Shown: piece by piece, positions 1-9,720 of the stretch
How the letters are laid out: every line of letters starts with the position of its first letter
Position numbering within the stretch: the first letter of the stretch is position 1
NCBI RefSeq assembly: GCF_904063055.1
Contig: NZ_CAJFCN010000001.1
Span: 806,001-870,000, forward strand
Source: Pseudomonas paracarnis
GTDB lineage: Bacteria; Pseudomonadota; Gammaproteobacteria; Pseudomonadales; Pseudomonadaceae
Reading direction: 5' to 3'
Length of the DNA stretch: 64,000 nt
Translations under genes and position numbers: made by a program
The notes under the pieces: model-generated
Seen by the model: only the letters and a program-made list of their open reading frames with translations
What the model was told of the DNA's origin: nothing
The model's database searches: none

Positions 1-32
1 AGGCGCTGTATCGAAAGATACAGCGCCTTTTT
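1..32 (+). terminator. Intrinsic terminator of a gene off the left edge
   Basis: A perfect 11-bp stem (GGCGCTGTATC / GATACAGCGCC) with a GAAA tetraloop is followed directly by five T residues. It is oriented to stop rightward transcription entering the window, so a rightward gene or RNA probably ends just outside it. Confidence 0.85.
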
Positions 33-56
33 CATGCCTGGAATGTGATCAAAACT

Positions 57-143
57 GTGGGAGCTGGCTTGCCTGCGATGGCGGAGTATCAGCTATAAAA
101 AGGTTGGCTGACCCACCGCTTTCGCAGGCAAGCCAGCTCCCAC
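57..143. repeat. REPIN (inverted REP pair)
   Basis: A forward REP core GTGGGAGCTGGCTTGCCTGC is followed, after a spacer of about 40 bp, by its reverse complement. This is the paired, hairpin-forming REPIN arrangement known in fluorescens-group pseudomonads. It sits between the incoming terminator and the 3' end of acnA. No RAYT transposase gene is in the window, so mobilisation would be in trans. Confidence 0.85.
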
Positions 144-161
144 CTTTGATCTGCGTTTTTC

Positions 162-2903
162 TTAAGAGGCGATCAACTGGCGCAGCACGTAGTGCAGAAT
201 CCCGCCCGCCTTGAAATACTCCACTTCATTCAAGGTATCAATCCGGCACAGCACCTCAACCTTCTCGCTGCTGCCATCCTCCCGCGTGATCACCAACGTC
301 AGGTTCATCCGCGGCTCGATCTCGGCGTCGGTCAGTCCGAGGATATCGATCTTCTCCTTGCCGGTGAGCTTGAGTGTCTTGCGGTTCTGATCCAGCTTGA
401 ACTGCAACGGCAACACGCCCATGCCTACCAGGTTGGAGCGGTGGATACGCTCGAAACTCTCGGCGATCACCGCCTTGACCCCTAGCAGGTTAGTGCCCTT
501 GGCCGCCCAATCGCGGCTGGAGCCGGTACCGTATTCCTGGCCGGCGATCACCACCAGCGGTGTGCCCGAGGCCTGGTACTTCATGGCGGCATCGTAGATC
601 GCCATTTTCTCGCCCGTGGGGATATACAGCGTGTTACCGCCTTCTTCGCCGCCGAGCATTTCATTGCGGATACGGATATTGGCGAAGGTGCCGCGCATCA
701 TCACTTCATGGTTGCCCCGGCGTGAGCCGTAGGAGTTGAAGTCACGCGGCTCCACGCCCTGTTCGCGCAGGTAGCGCCCGGCCGGGCTGTCGGCCTTGAT
801 ATTGCCGGCTGGGGAGATGTGATCGGTGGTCACCGAATCCCCCAGCAGTGCCAGCACGTTGGCGCCCTTGACGTCCTCGATCACCGGCAGCGGGCCGGCA
901 ATGTCGTCGAAGAACGGGGGGTGCTGGATGTAGGTGGAATCTTGCTGCCACACGTAGGTGGCTGCCTGCGGCACTTCAATGGCTTGCCACTGTTCGTCGC
1001 CGGCAAACACTTCGGCATATTCCTTGTGGAACATGCTGGTGCTGACTTGGGCCACCGCTTCGGCGATTTCCTGGCTGCTGGGCCAGATGTCCTTGAGGTA
1101 TACCGGATTACCCTGCTGGTCATTGCCCAGCGGTTCGCTGCTGATGTCGATGCGCACGGTGCCGGCCAACGCATAGGCGACGACCAGGGGCGGCGAGGCC
1201 AGCCAGTTGGTTTTCACCAGTGGGTGCACACGGCCTTCGAAGTTACGGTTGCCGGACAGCACCGAGGCCACGGTGAGGTCGGCCTTCTGAATGGCTTTTT
1301 CGATCGGCTCGGGCAGGGGCCCGGAGTTGCCGATACAGGTAGTGCAGCCGTAGCCCACCAGGTCGAAGCCAAGCTTGTCCAGGTACTGGGTGAGGCCCGC
1401 AGCCTTGTAGTAGTCGGTGACCACTTTGGAGCCTGGCGCCAGGGAGCTTTTCACCCAGGGCTTGCGGGTCAGGCCTTTTTCCACGGCTTTTTTCGCCACC
1501 AGCCCGGCCGCCATCATCACGCTGGGGTTGGAGGTGTTGGTGCAGGAGGTAATCGCGGCGATCACCACCGCGCCGTTTTTCAGGCGATAGGTGTTGCCTT
1601 CGTATTCATAATCCGCCTCGCCGACCAGATCGGCATTGCCCACGGCAACGCCGCCTCCGCCCTCGCTTTCGAGGCGGCCTTCTTCTTTGCTGGTGGGCTT
1701 GAATTGCAGGTCGAGAAAATCACTGAACGCTTGGCCTACATTCGGCAGGGCGACGCGGTCCTGGGGGCGTTTAGGCCCGGCAAGGCTGGCCTCGACAGTG
1801 CCCATGTCCAGGGCCAGGGTGTCGGTGAAGACCGGCTCCTGGCCTGCGTTGCGCCACAGGCCCTGGGCCTTGGTATAGGCTTCCACCAGCTTGACCGTCT
1901 CAGCCGGGCGGCCGGACAGGCGCAGGTAGTCCAGGGTCACCTCATCCACCGGGAAAAAGCCACAGGTCGCACCATATTCCGGTGCCATGTTGGCGATGGT
2001 CGCGCGGTCGGCCAGGGGCAAATCGGCCAGCCCGTCGCCGTAGAACTCGACGAACTTGCCCACCACGCCTTTCTTGCGCAGCATTTGTGTAACGGTGAGC
2101 ACCAGGTCGGTGGCGGTGATGCCTTCCTTGAGCTTGCCGGTGAGCTTGAAGCCGATGACTTCCGGGATCAGCATCGACACCGGCTGGCCAAGCATCGCCG
2201 CTTCGGCTTCGATCCCGCCCACGCCCCAGCCCAATACGCCGAGGCCGTTGATCATGGTGGTGTGGGAGTCGGTGCCTACCAGGGTGTCGGGGAAGGCGTA
2301 GGTGCGGCCGTCTTCTTCTTTGGTCCATACGGTGCGGCCCAGGTATTCGAGGTTGACCTGGTGGCAGATACCGGTGCCAGGTGGCACGACGCTGAAGTTG
2401 TCAAAGGCGCTCTGGCCCCAGCGCAGGAAGGCGTAGCGTTCGCCGTTGCGCTGCATTTCGATGTCAACGTTCTGCTCAAAGGCGCTGGTGCTGCCGAACT
2501 TGTCGACCATCACCGAGTGGTCAATCACCAGGTCCACCGGTGACAGCGGGTTGATGCGCTGCGGGTCGCCCCCGGCCTTGGCCACGGCGGCGCGCATGGC
2601 GGCCAGGTCGACCACCGCGGGTACCCCGGTAAAGTCCTGCATCAGCACGCGAGCGGGGCGGTACTGGATCTCGCGGTCAGACTGGCGCTCTTTGAGCCAG
2701 GCGGCGATGGCCTTGAGGTCGGCGCCGGTGACGGTCTTGGCGTCTTCCCAGCGCAGCAGGTTTTCCAGCAGCACCTTGAGGGACATCGGCAGCTTGTCCA
2801 GGTCACCCAGGCTCTTGGCGGCTTCGGGCAGGCTGAAGTAGTGGTAGGTTTTACTGTCTATTTGCAGTGTCTTAAGGGTTCTCAGGCTATCAAGGGATGA
2901 CAT
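162..2903 (-). CDS. acnA: Aconitate hydratase A (aconitase)
   Basis: Isomerises citrate and isocitrate via cis-aconitate in the TCA and glyoxylate cycles, in the cytoplasm, using a [4Fe-4S] cluster. The 913-residue product has the usual AcnA length and order: large N-terminal catalytic domains, the cluster motif SCTNTSNPS and the later [13 protein letters not shown], giving the three cysteine ligands, a linker, and a C-terminal swivel domain with the conserved [11 protein letters not shown] chose the internal ATG encoding MSSLDSLR because AAGGAG lies at the right distance; an upstream GTG has no such site. It stands alone and is divergent from rlmM. A short inverted repeat (GTCCG/CGGAC) lies just upstream of its ribosome site. 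Family assignment is firm. Confidence 0.97.
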   Translation of the reverse strand: MSSLDSLRTLKTLQIDSKTYHYFSLPEAAKSLGDLDKLPMSLKVLLENLLRWEDAKTVTGADLKAIAAWLKERQSDREIQYRPARVLMQDFTGVPAVVDLAAMRAAVAKAGGDPQRINPLSPVDLVIDHSVMVDKFGSTSAFEQNVDIEMQRNGERYAFLRWGQSAFDNFSVVPPGTGICHQVNLEYLGRTVWTKEEDGRTYAFPDTLVGTDSHTTMINGLGVLGWGVGGIEAEAAMLGQPVSMLIPEVIGFKLTGKLKEGITATDLVLTVTQMLRKKGVVGKFVEFYGDGLADLPLADRATIANMAPEYGATCGFFPVDEVTLDYLRLSGRPAETVKLVEAYTKAQGLWRNAGQEPVFTDTLALDMGTVEASLAGPKRPQDRVALPNVGQAFSDFLDLQFKPTSKEEGRLESEGGGGVAVGNADLVGEADYEYEGNTYRLKNGAVVIAAITSCTNTSNPSVMMAAGLVAKKAVEKGLTRKPWVKSSLAPGSKVVTDYYKAAGLTQYLDKLGFDLVGYGCTTCIGNSGPLPEPIEKAIQKADLTVASVLSGNRNFEGRVHPLVKTNWLASPPLVVAYALAGTVRIDISSEPLGNDQQGNPVYLKDIWPSSQEIAEAVAQVSTSMFHKEYAEVFAGDEQWQAIEVPQAATYVWQQDSTYIQHPPFFDDIAGPLPVIEDVKGANVLALLGDSVTTDHISPAGNIKADSPAGRYLREQGVEPRDFNSYGSRRGNHEVMMRGTFANIRIRNEMLGGEEGGNTLYIPTGEKMAIYDAAMKYQASGTPLVVIAGQEYGTGSSRDWAAKGTNLLGVKAVIAESFERIHRSNLVGMGVLPLQFKLDQNRKTLKLTGKEKIDILGLTDAEIEPRMNLTLVITREDGSSEKVEVLCRIDTLNEVEYFKAGGILHYVLRQLIAS

Positions 2904-3099
2904 TACATGACTCCTTATGGTCCGCACGGCTACGGACCTGACGGGACGAACAGAGCTATCACGTTAGCGCTGTTTTCATTAGCAGGCTAATAACTGGACT
3001 CTATCGCTGAGTCCAAGGTTCCGAACTCGGCTATCATGCGCGCGTTTTCATGACAGGTATTGCGATAGCGCAAGGCCAGTTGATTCACCAGGAGATTCA

Positions 3100-4176
3100 A
3101 TGAACACCCTTTTTATGCACTGCCGCCCGGGTTTTGAAGGCGAAGTCTGTTCCGAGATCGCGGAGCACGCCGCGCGCCTGAACGTGTCCGGCTACGCCAA
3201 GGCCAAGACCGGCAGCGCCTGCGCCGAATTTGTCTGCACCGAAGAAGACGGCGCCCAGCGCCTGATGCACGGCCAGCGCTTTGCCGAGCTGATCTTCCCC
3301 CGGCAGTGGGCGCGCGGGGTGTTTATCGACCTGCCGGAAACCGACCGTATCAGCGTGATCCTCGCCCACCTGCGCGAGTTCCCGACGTGCGGCAGCCTGT
3401 GGCTGGAAATGGTCGACACCAATGACGGCAAGGAACTCTCAAACTTCTGCAAGAAGTTCGAAGTGCACCTGCGCAAAGCTCTGCTTAACGCCGGCAAGCT
3501 GGTGGACGACCCGAGCAAGCCTCGCCTGCTGCTGACCTTCAAGAGCGGTCGCGAAGTGTTCATGGGCCTGGCCGAGTCGAATAACTCGGCGATGTGGCCG
3601 ATGGGCATCCCGCGCCTCAAGTTCCCGCGTGACGCGCCCAGCCGCTCGACCCTGAAGCTGGAGGAAGCCTGGCACCACTTTATCCCCCGTGACCAGTGGG
3701 ACGAGCGCCTGCACGGCGACATGACCGGCGTCGACCTCGGCGCCGCACCGGGCGGCTGGACCTGGCAACTGGTCAACCGTGGCATGCTGGTGACTGCCAT
3801 CGACAACGGCCCCATGGCCGAAAGCCTGATGGACACCGGCCTGGTGCAGCATCTGATGGCCGACGGCTTCACCTTCGTGCCCAAGCAGCCGGTAGACTGG
3901 ATGGTCTGCGACATCGTTGAGAAGCCCGCTCGCAACGCGGCACTCCTGGAAACGTGGATTGGCGAAGGGCATTGCCGCGAGGCGGTGGTGAACCTGAAGT
4001 TGCCGATGAAACAGCGTTACGCCGAAGTGAAGCGTTTGCTGGAGCGCATCGAAGAGGGCTTCAAGGCGCGTGGCATTCGTGTGGAGATCGGCTGCAAGCA
4101 GCTCTACCACGATCGCGAAGAAGTGACATGTCACCTGCGCCGCCTGGTAGACGTAAAGAAATCCAAAGGCCGCTGA
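3100..4176 (+). CDS. rlmM: 23S rRNA (cytidine-2498-2'-O)-methyltransferase RlmM
   Basis: SAM-dependent 2'-O-methyltransferase that modifies C2498 in the peptidyl-transferase region of 23S rRNA. The 358-residue protein has an N-terminal THUMP-like part and a C-terminal Rossmann fold whose SAM loop DLGAAPGGWTWQL is plain near residue 210, followed by the acidic DWMVCDIVEKP segment and the lysine-containing LKLPMKQRY. Length agrees with E. coli RlmM (about 366). AGGAG precedes the ATG. It diverges from acnA across about 200 bp that holds a GGACTC/GAGTCC inverted repeat, and it is followed by a REPIN and then tusA, the same order I recall for P. aeruginosa. Confidence 0.95.
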   Translation: MNTLFMHCRPGFEGEVCSEIAEHAARLNVSGYAKAKTGSACAEFVCTEEDGAQRLMHGQRFAELIFPRQWARGVFIDLPETDRISVILAHLREFPTCGSLWLEMVDTNDGKELSNFCKKFEVHLRKALLNAGKLVDDPSKPRLLLTFKSGREVFMGLAESNNSAMWPMGIPRLKFPRDAPSRSTLKLEEAWHHFIPRDQWDERLHGDMTGVDLGAAPGGWTWQLVNRGMLVTAIDNGPMAESLMDTGLVQHLMADGFTFVPKQPVDWMVCDIVEKPARNAALLETWIGEGHCREAVVNLKLPMKQRYAEVKRLLERIEEGFKARGIRVEIGCKQLYHDREEVTCHLRRLVDVKKSKGR

Positions 4177-4184
4177 TATTAAAT

Positions 4185-4272
4185 GTGGGAACTGGCTTGC
4201 CTGCGAAAGCGGTATAACAGTCGAAATTTATGTTGAATGTGCCCCCGTCATCGCGGGCAAGCCCGCTCCCAC
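4185..4272. repeat. REPIN between rlmM and tusA
   Basis: The left arm is GTGGGAACTGGCTTGCCTGC and the right arm is a slightly different subtype (GCGGGCAAGCCCGCTCCCAC), so the two halves are imperfectly matched. The element starts 9 bp after the rlmM stop codon and ends about 33 bp before the tusA start. Confidence 0.8.
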
Positions 4273-4305
4273 ATTGTTGAGCGGTGCCAGTTTTAGGAGT
4301 GAAGT

Positions 4306-4551
4306 ATGAGTCTTGAACTGCCGGTTGATGGCACCCTCGACGCCACCGGCCTCAACTGCCCGGAACCCGTGATGATGCTGCACCAGCACATCCGCGACCT
4401 GCCGGCGGGCGGCCTGCTCAAGGTGATCGCGACCGACCCGTCGACCCGTCGCGATATCCCCAAGTTCTGCGTGTTTCTCGACCATGAACTGGTGGATCAG
4501 CAGGAAGATGCTGGCACCTACCTGTACTGGATCCGCAAGAAAGCCGATTAA
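4306..4551 (+). CDS. tusA: Sulfur carrier protein TusA
   Basis: Small persulfide carrier of the SirA/TusA/YeeD family that relays sulfur from cysteine desulfurase toward tRNA 2-thiouridine and other acceptors. The 81-residue product has the defining motif near the N terminus, [12 protein letters not shown], with the acceptor cysteine at residue 18. AGGAG precedes the ATG. Its TAA stop overlaps, in the opposite strand, the stop codon of the convergent MATE transporter gene, leaving no room for a terminator between them. Confidence 0.95.
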   Translation: MSLELPVDGTLDATGLNCPEPVMMLHQHIRDLPAGGLLKVIATDPSTRRDIPKFCVFLDHELVDQQEDAGTYLYWIRKKAD

Positions 4552-5942
4552 GCCTGCGCCTTTTCGGCCCGAATGCGTCGGCGTGCACTGCGCGCCAGGC
4601 GCACCACCAACATCCCCGCCGCACAGCTCAAGCCCACGATCAGCCCTTGCCATAAACCGCTCGGGCCGCTGGGCTCGCCGAGCCAGTTGGTCAGGCCCAG
4701 GGCGTAACCTACCGGCAGGCCAACGCCCCAATAGGCGAACAAGGTCAGCACCATGGTCACCCGGGTGTCCTGGTAGCCGCGCAATGCGCCGGCGGCGGTG
4801 ACCTGGATCGAGTCAGAGAACTGGAACAGCGCCGAGAACACGATCAGCATCGACGCCAGGTGGATCACCACCGGGTCGGGCGTATAGATCGCTGCAATCT
4901 GCTCGCGAAACAACAGCATCAAGCTGCAGGAAAAGCAGGCATACGCCAGTGCGGTGCCCATGCCGACGCCGGCGGCGAAGCGTGCTTCCCGAGGTTCGCC
5001 GCGCCCCAGCGCCTGGCCGACGCGCACGGTGACGGCCATGCTCAGGGAGTAAGGGATCATGAACACCAGGGAGCTGACGTTCAGCGCGATCTGGTGGCCG
5101 GAGACCACCGTGGCGCCCAGGCTGCCGATCAACAAGGCGATCACCGCAAAAATACTCGATTCGGCAAAGATCGCCACGCCTATCGGCAGGCCAATGCCCA
5201 ACACGCGCTTGATCACCGCCCACTGCGGCCAGTCGAAGCGCTTGAACAATTCGCTGCTTTGATAGGCCGCGCCCCAGCGCGTCCAGATGGCCAGGCCGAT
5301 CATCATCACCCACATTGCAATCGCGGTAGCCCAGCCACAACCCACGCCGCCCATGGCCGGTACGCCCAGGTGGCCGTAGATGAAGATGTAGTTCAGCGGA
5401 ATATTCAGCGCCAACCCGCACAAGCCCATGACCATGCTCGGCCGTGTGCGGCCCAGGCCGTCACTGAAACAGCGAAACACGTAGTACAACGCCACCGCCG
5501 GCATACCGGCGGCGATGCCGTGCAGGTAGCCCATGGACGGCTCGATCAAGTCGGGTTCGACCTTCATCGCATGCAGGATCGGCTCGGCGCATAGCAACAA
5601 CAGCGCCCCTGCGATGCCAACCACGACGGCCAGCCACAATGACTGACGCACCAAGGGCCCGATCTCGCTGAACTGGCCCGCACCGTAGCGCTGGGCGACT
5701 TTCGGCGTGGTGGCCAGCAGAGTACCGGTCATCAACAGGTACACCGGGATCCAGATCGAATTACCCAGGCCCACCGCCGCCAGGTCCTGCGGGCTCACGC
5801 GCCCGGCCATCACCGCATCGACGAAGCTCATTGCGGTGGTTGCCAGTTGGCCAATCATGATCGGCAAGGCCAGCGTCAGCAGGCCGCGCACTTCCCGGCT
5901 GATGCGGGCGGGGCGGGAGAGGGTAGCGGTGGCAGTGTTCAC
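4548..5942 (-). CDS. MATE family multidrug efflux transporter (NorM/PmpM-like)
   Basis: Cation-coupled efflux pump of the inner membrane. The 464-residue protein is almost entirely hydrophobic, with the roughly twelve segments and two-half organisation of MATE proteins. Typical signatures are [24 protein letters not shown] at the start and [22 protein letters not shown] at the start of the second half. It resembles P. aeruginosa PmpM, a proton-coupled exporter of quinolones and cationic compounds; substrate here is inference. The best start is GTG with a weak upstream GGA, so the exact N terminus is uncertain. It converges on tusA with overlapping stop codons. Confidence 0.88.
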   Translation of the reverse strand: MNTATATLSRPARISREVRGLLTLALPIMIGQLATTAMSFVDAVMAGRVSPQDLAAVGLGNSIWIPVYLLMTGTLLATTPKVAQRYGAGQFSEIGPLVRQSLWLAVVVGIAGALLLLCAEPILHAMKVEPDLIEPSMGYLHGIAAGMPAVALYYVFRCFSDGLGRTRPSMVMGLCGLALNIPLNYIFIYGHLGVPAMGGVGCGWATAIAMWVMMIGLAIWTRWGAAYQSSELFKRFDWPQWAVIKRVLGIGLPIGVAIFAESSIFAVIALLIGSLGATVVSGHQIALNVSSLVFMIPYSLSMAVTVRVGQALGRGEPREARFAAGVGMGTALAYACFSCSLMLLFREQIAAIYTPDPVVIHLASMLIVFSALFQFSDSIQVTAAGALRGYQDTRVTMVLTLFAYWGVGLPVGYALGLTNWLGEPSGPSGLWQGLIVGLSCAAGMLVVRLARSARRRIRAEKAQA

Positions 5943-6065
5943 GTACAGGTGTCCAATAAAAAAGGCAGTCGCAAGGACGGCGGATTCTACGCGTTGACGC
6001 AGCGGTCAGGAAAAAACCTGTGTTAGGGATTTGTAAGCAATGCGCCCAGGCCAGCGCTGAGCCCT

Positions 6066-6150
6066 GTGGGAGCTGGCTTGCCTGCGATGCAGGCACCTCG
6101 GTACATCAGGCAAACCGGGTCGATGCCATCGCAGGCAAGCCAGCTCCTAC
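6066..6150. repeat. REPIN upstream of pdxB
   Basis: A forward REP core is followed by an inverted copy ending CCAGCTCCTAC. It lies within the pdxB leader and ends about 44 bp before the start codon, so it is either in the 5' UTR or displaces the promoter. Confidence 0.85.
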
Positions 6151-6193
6151 ACAGGATCTTCTGTACACTGCCAATCCGCCAAAGGAGCCTGCC

Positions 6194-7336
6194 ATGCTGA
6201 TTGTTGCCGACGAAAATATCCCGCTGCTCGATGCATTCTTCGAAGGGTTTGGCGAGATTCGCCGCGTGCCTGGCCGTTCCATCGACCGCGCTACGGTCGG
6301 GCAGGCCGACGTGCTACTGGTGCGCTCGGTGACCAACGTCAACCGTGCCCTGCTTGAGGGCAGTAACGTGCGCTTTGTTGGCACCTGCACCATCGGCACC
6401 GACCACCTGGACCTCGACTACTTCAAGCAAGCGGGTATCCAGTGGTCCAGCGCGCCCGGCTGCAATGCGCGTGGGGTGGTGGACTACGTGCTTGGCAGCT
6501 TGCAGACCCTGGCTGAAATCGAAGGCGCTGACCTCAAACAGCGTACCTATGGCATCGTCGGTGCCGGCGAAGTCGGCGGGCGCTTGGTCAAGGTGCTCAA
6601 GGGCCTGGGCTGGAATGTGTTGGTGTGCGATCCGCCGCGCCAGATTACCGAAGACGGTGATTACGTCAGTCTGCAGCAGGTCATCGAGCAATGTGACGTG
6701 ATCAGCTTGCATACGCCGCTGATCAAGTCCGGCAACGGTTCGACCTGGCACCTGTTTGATCGCCAGCGCCTGGCACAGCTCAAGCCGGGCACCTGGCTGA
6801 TCAACGCCAGCCGGGGTGCGGTGGTGGATAACGCCGCGCTGCGCGAGGTGTTGCTGGCGCGCGAAGACCTGCAAGCGGTGCTGGACGTGTGGGAAGGCGA
6901 GCCCGAGGTGGACGTCGACCTGGCTGACCTGTGCGTGCTGGCCACGCCGCATATTGCCGGCTACAGCCTCGATGGCAAGCAGCGCGGCACCGCGCAGATT
7001 TACCAGGCGCTGCGCGCACACCTGGGCCAGGAACCGAGTATTCACTTAAGTGATTTGCTGCCGGCCCCCTGGCTGGCCGAGATGCACCTGCATCCTGAGA
7101 CTGACCCGGCCTGGGCGCTGGCGACCTTGTGCCGCAGTGTGTACGACCCACGCCGTGACGACGCGGATTTGCGTCGCAGCCTGGTGGGCACTGTGCAGGA
7201 ACAGCGCCAAGCTTTCGACCTGCTGCGCAAGCACTATCCGGAGCGTCGCGAGATCGATGGCTTGAAGGTGCGCATCAACGGGGAGTCGGCGGTGCTGTCA
7301 CAGATCGTGACTGCTCTGGGTGCCGAACAGCTGTAA
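6194..7336 (+). CDS. pdxB: Erythronate-4-phosphate dehydrogenase PdxB
   Basis: NAD-dependent oxidation of 4-phospho-D-erythronate, second step of the DXP-dependent pyridoxal 5'-phosphate pathway. The 380-residue protein is a D-2-hydroxyacid dehydrogenase: a split catalytic domain, the nucleotide loop [12 protein letters not shown] near residue 120, the substrate arginine in NASRGAVVD, and the catalytic histidine in [10 protein letters not shown]. It has the C-terminal dimerisation extension that separates PdxB from other family members. A near-perfect AAAGGAG lies 7 bp before the ATG. A REPIN sits immediately upstream. Confidence 0.96.
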   Translation: MLIVADENIPLLDAFFEGFGEIRRVPGRSIDRATVGQADVLLVRSVTNVNRALLEGSNVRFVGTCTIGTDHLDLDYFKQAGIQWSSAPGCNARGVVDYVLGSLQTLAEIEGADLKQRTYGIVGAGEVGGRLVKVLKGLGWNVLVCDPPRQITEDGDYVSLQQVIEQCDVISLHTPLIKSGNGSTWHLFDRQRLAQLKPGTWLINASRGAVVDNAALREVLLAREDLQAVLDVWEGEPEVDVDLADLCVLATPHIAGYSLDGKQRGTAQIYQALRAHLGQEPSIHLSDLLPAPWLAEMHLHPETDPAWALATLCRSVYDPRRDDADLRRSLVGTVQEQRQAFDLLRKHYPERREIDGLKVRINGESAVLSQIVTALGAEQL

Positions 7337-7360
7337 CGGTTATCGCGGTGCTCTTGAGGC

Positions 7361-7385
7361 CTTCGCGAGCAAGCTCGCTTCTACA
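7361..7385 (-). repeat. Solo REP (GAGCGAGCTTGCTCGCG subtype)
   Basis: A single reverse-oriented REP of the second subtype (CGCGAGCAAGCTCGCTTCTACA) lies between pdxB and the terminator, without a partner arm. Confidence 0.6.
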
Positions 7386-7393
7386 GCGGGCAT

Positions 7394-7424
7394 AAAAAAC
7401 CCGGCCACCTGGGCCGGGTTTGAA
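7394..7424 (-). terminator. Terminator of the small leftward gene, probably shared with pdxB
   Basis: A 9-bp stem AACCCGGCC/GGCCGGGTT with a 5-nt loop. Read leftward it is followed by six T residues, so it efficiently ends the 57-residue gene to its right. Read rightward the T run is only three bases, so termination of pdxB here would be weaker. Confidence 0.85.
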
Positions 7425-7438
7425 AGAGCGTGGGCGCT

Positions 7439-7612
7439 TCAGCCTTGCTGGGCAGGCTTGACCAGTCGCTGTTCCAGCTCGCTGCAGGCTTGCTGGATCA
7501 TTTCTTCGGTAATCTGCACTTCCCGGCCCTTGGCATCGATGTACGAGCAAGGCAGCTGCTGCGGCTGGCGGATCACTTCAATCTTGGCGTCGCTGCTATT
7601 TTGCAAGGTCAT
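7439..7612 (-). CDS. Small conserved Pseudomonas protein (PA1571 family-like)
   Basis: The product is 57 residues, hydrophilic, with no signal peptide or membrane segment. It contains a central CSYIDAKGREVQITEEMI stretch and a helical, charged C-terminal half. I recognise it as a small Pseudomonas hypothetical that I believe is catalogued as the PA1571 family; no function is known to me. The internal ATG was chosen because GAGGAG lies 7 bp before it; an ATG five codons upstream overlaps that site. It is monocistronic with its own terminator. Confidence 0.75.
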   Translation of the reverse strand: MTLQNSSDAKIEVIRQPQQLPCSYIDAKGREVQITEEMIQQACSELEQRLVKPAQQG

Positions 7613-7858
7613 GGCCTGTCTCCTCATCAGGTTGTGTACCTACTTTAATTCCCCCGCATGAACGCGCTGTTACAACTCCTTACACGCTCATCGGTTTGAA
7701 CACCCAGTCCACCAGAAACCGGTACATATTTCCAGATCAGGCTTAGACCGATAGCCTCTAGCGGCCTGCATCGGCGGGCATAATTAACCTGACTCATTGT
7801 TATTTGCGCAAGTTCCCCCAATGTTGAGGTACAGACTCCTCATTGGGTGATGCCTTCC

Positions 7859-9655
7859 ATGTTCTCCATCCGTCAACGCCGTGCGATTCGCCTGGCCAGC
7901 CGCTTTATTGCGCCCTACCGTTGGCAGGCGCTTGGCGCACTGCTGGCGCTGATCGTCACCGCTGGCATCACCTTGTCCATGGGGCAGGGCATACGCCTGT
8001 TGGTGGACCAGGGCTTCATGACCCAGTCGCCACACCTGCTCAACCAGTCAATCGGCCTGTTCATGCTGCTGGTGCTCGGCCTAGCCGTGGGCACCTTCAC
8101 GCGGTTTTACCTGGTGTCGTGGATTGGCGAGCGGGTGGTAGCCGATATTCGCCGGCAGGTGTTCAACCACCTGATCTACCTGCACCCCGGCTTCTACGAG
8201 AACAACCGCAGCTCGGAAATCCAGTCGCGGCTGACCACCGACACCACCTTACTGCAATCGGTGATCGGCTCATCACTGTCGCTGTTTCTGCGCAACGCCC
8301 TGATGGTGATCGGCGGCATCGTGTTGCTGTTTATTACTAACCCCAAGCTCACCAGCATCGTGGTGGTGGCGTTGCCTCTGGTGCTGGCGCCGATTCTGAT
8401 CTTCGGGCGCCGGGTGCGCAGCCTGTCGCGTTTGAGCCAGGACCGTATCGCGGACGTCGGCAGCTATGTCGCCGAGACGTTGGGCCAGATCAAGACCGTG
8501 CAGGCCTATAACCATCAGGTTCAGGACGAACAACGCTTTGCCGTCACCGTCGAGGACGCCTTTGTCACGGCACGTAAACGCATCTTGCAGCGCTCCTGGC
8601 TGATCACCTTGGTGATCATGCTGGTGCTCGGCGCGGTAGGCGTGATGCTGTGGGTGGGCGGCATGGACGTGATCAGCGGGCGCATTTCCGGCGGTGAGCT
8701 GGCGGCGTTCGTGTTCTACAGCCTGATTGTCGGCAGCGCCGTCGGCACCCTGAGCGAAGTGCTTGGCGAGTTGCAGCGTGCCGCCGGGGCAGCCGAGCGT
8801 ATCGGTGAGCTGTTGCAGTCAGGCAACGAGATCCAGGCGCCGGCCACTGGCGGCGTACGTTTGCCGGAACGGGTCAGTGGCCGCATGGAACTGCAGGACC
8901 TACGCTTTTCCTATCCTTCGCGACCGGACAGCTATGCCATCGACGGCTTGAACCTGACCATCAACCCGGGCGAAACCCTGGCCTTGGTAGGGCCGTCCGG
9001 TGCGGGCAAGTCGACGATTTTCGATCTGCTGCTGCGCTTCTACGACCCCCAGCAAGGCCGAATCCTGCTCGAAGGCCAGCCGCTGACCGAGCTAGACCCC
9101 CTGGACCTGCGGCGCCATTTCGCCCTGGTGTCCCAGAGCCCGGCGTTGTTCTTCGGCAGCGTCGAGGACAACATCCGCTACGGCAACCCGTCCGCCACCA
9201 CCGCCCAGGTGGAAGCCGCCGCGCGTATTGCCCACGCCCACGACTTCATCCTGCAAATGCCCGACGGCTACCAAACCCACCTCGGCGAAAGTGGCCAGGG
9301 CCTCTCCGGCGGCCAGCGCCAACGCCTGGCCATCGCTCGCGCCTTGCTGGTCGACGCGCCGATCCTGCTGCTGGACGAAGCCACCAGCGCCCTCGACGCC
9401 CAGAGTGAACACCTTATCCAGCAAGCGCTGCCGCAGCTGATGCAGGGGCGCACCACGCTGGTGATCGCCCACCGTTTGGCCACGGTGAAGAATGCCGACC
9501 GCATTGCGGTGATGGACCAGGGCAAGCTGGTGGCGGTGGGCACGCATCAGCAGTTGATTGCGAGCAATCCGCTGTATGCGCGGTTGGCGGCGTTGCAGTT
9601 CAGTGCGGACCCTGTGGGAGGGGGCTTGCCCCCGATAGCGGCGGATCAGCAATAG
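7859..9655 (+). CDS. ABC exporter with fused membrane and ATPase domains (MsbA/multidrug type)
   Basis: Half-transporter that would dimerise in the inner membrane. The first 300 residues hold six hydrophobic segments of an ABC transmembrane domain. The second half is a complete ATPase: Walker A GPSGAGKS, signature LSGGQRQ, Walker B ILLLDEAT and switch histidine IAHRLATV. About 598 residues, the usual length for the family; substrate cannot be predicted. ATGs at 7850 and 7859 are both possible and neither has a strong ribosome site. The last residues, about DPVGGGLPP and beyond, are encoded by one arm of a REPIN, so the original C terminus was probably different. Confidence 0.88.
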   Translation: MFSIRQRRAIRLASRFIAPYRWQALGALLALIVTAGITLSMGQGIRLLVDQGFMTQSPHLLNQSIGLFMLLVLGLAVGTFTRFYLVSWIGERVVADIRRQVFNHLIYLHPGFYENNRSSEIQSRLTTDTTLLQSVIGSSLSLFLRNALMVIGGIVLLFITNPKLTSIVVVALPLVLAPILIFGRRVRSLSRLSQDRIADVGSYVAETLGQIKTVQAYNHQVQDEQRFAVTVEDAFVTARKRILQRSWLITLVIMLVLGAVGVMLWVGGMDVISGRISGGELAAFVFYSLIVGSAVGTLSEVLGELQRAAGAAERIGELLQSGNEIQAPATGGVRLPERVSGRMELQDLRFSYPSRPDSYAIDGLNLTINPGETLALVGPSGAGKSTIFDLLLRFYDPQQGRILLEGQPLTELDPLDLRRHFALVSQSPALFFGSVEDNIRYGNPSATTAQVEAAARIAHAHDFILQMPDGYQTHLGESGQGLSGGQRQRLAIARALLVDAPILLLDEATSALDAQSEHLIQQALPQLMQGRTTLVIAHRLATVKNADRIAVMDQGKLVAVGTHQQLIASNPLYARLAALQFSADPVGGGLPPIAADQQ

Positions 9656-9699
9656 ACGTGTGACTGACAGCCTGCAATCGGGGGCAAGCCCCCTCCCAC
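9614..9699. repeat. REPIN overlapping the ABC transporter stop codon
   Basis: Inverted pair of a third subtype, with arms GTGGGAGGGGGCTTGCCCCC and its complement. The left arm is in the coding frame of the ABC transporter and the gene's TAG falls in the REPIN spacer. The right arm ends 22 bp before the slt stop codon. Confidence 0.85.
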
Positions 9700-9720
9700 A
9701 TTAGAAGCAGGTTCAGAGCC

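Noticed and set aside
2990..3040. Promoter pair in the acnA-rlmM divergent region
   Set aside because: TATCAT and a GGACTC/GAGTCC inverted repeat are present, but no -35 at proper spacing could be fixed.
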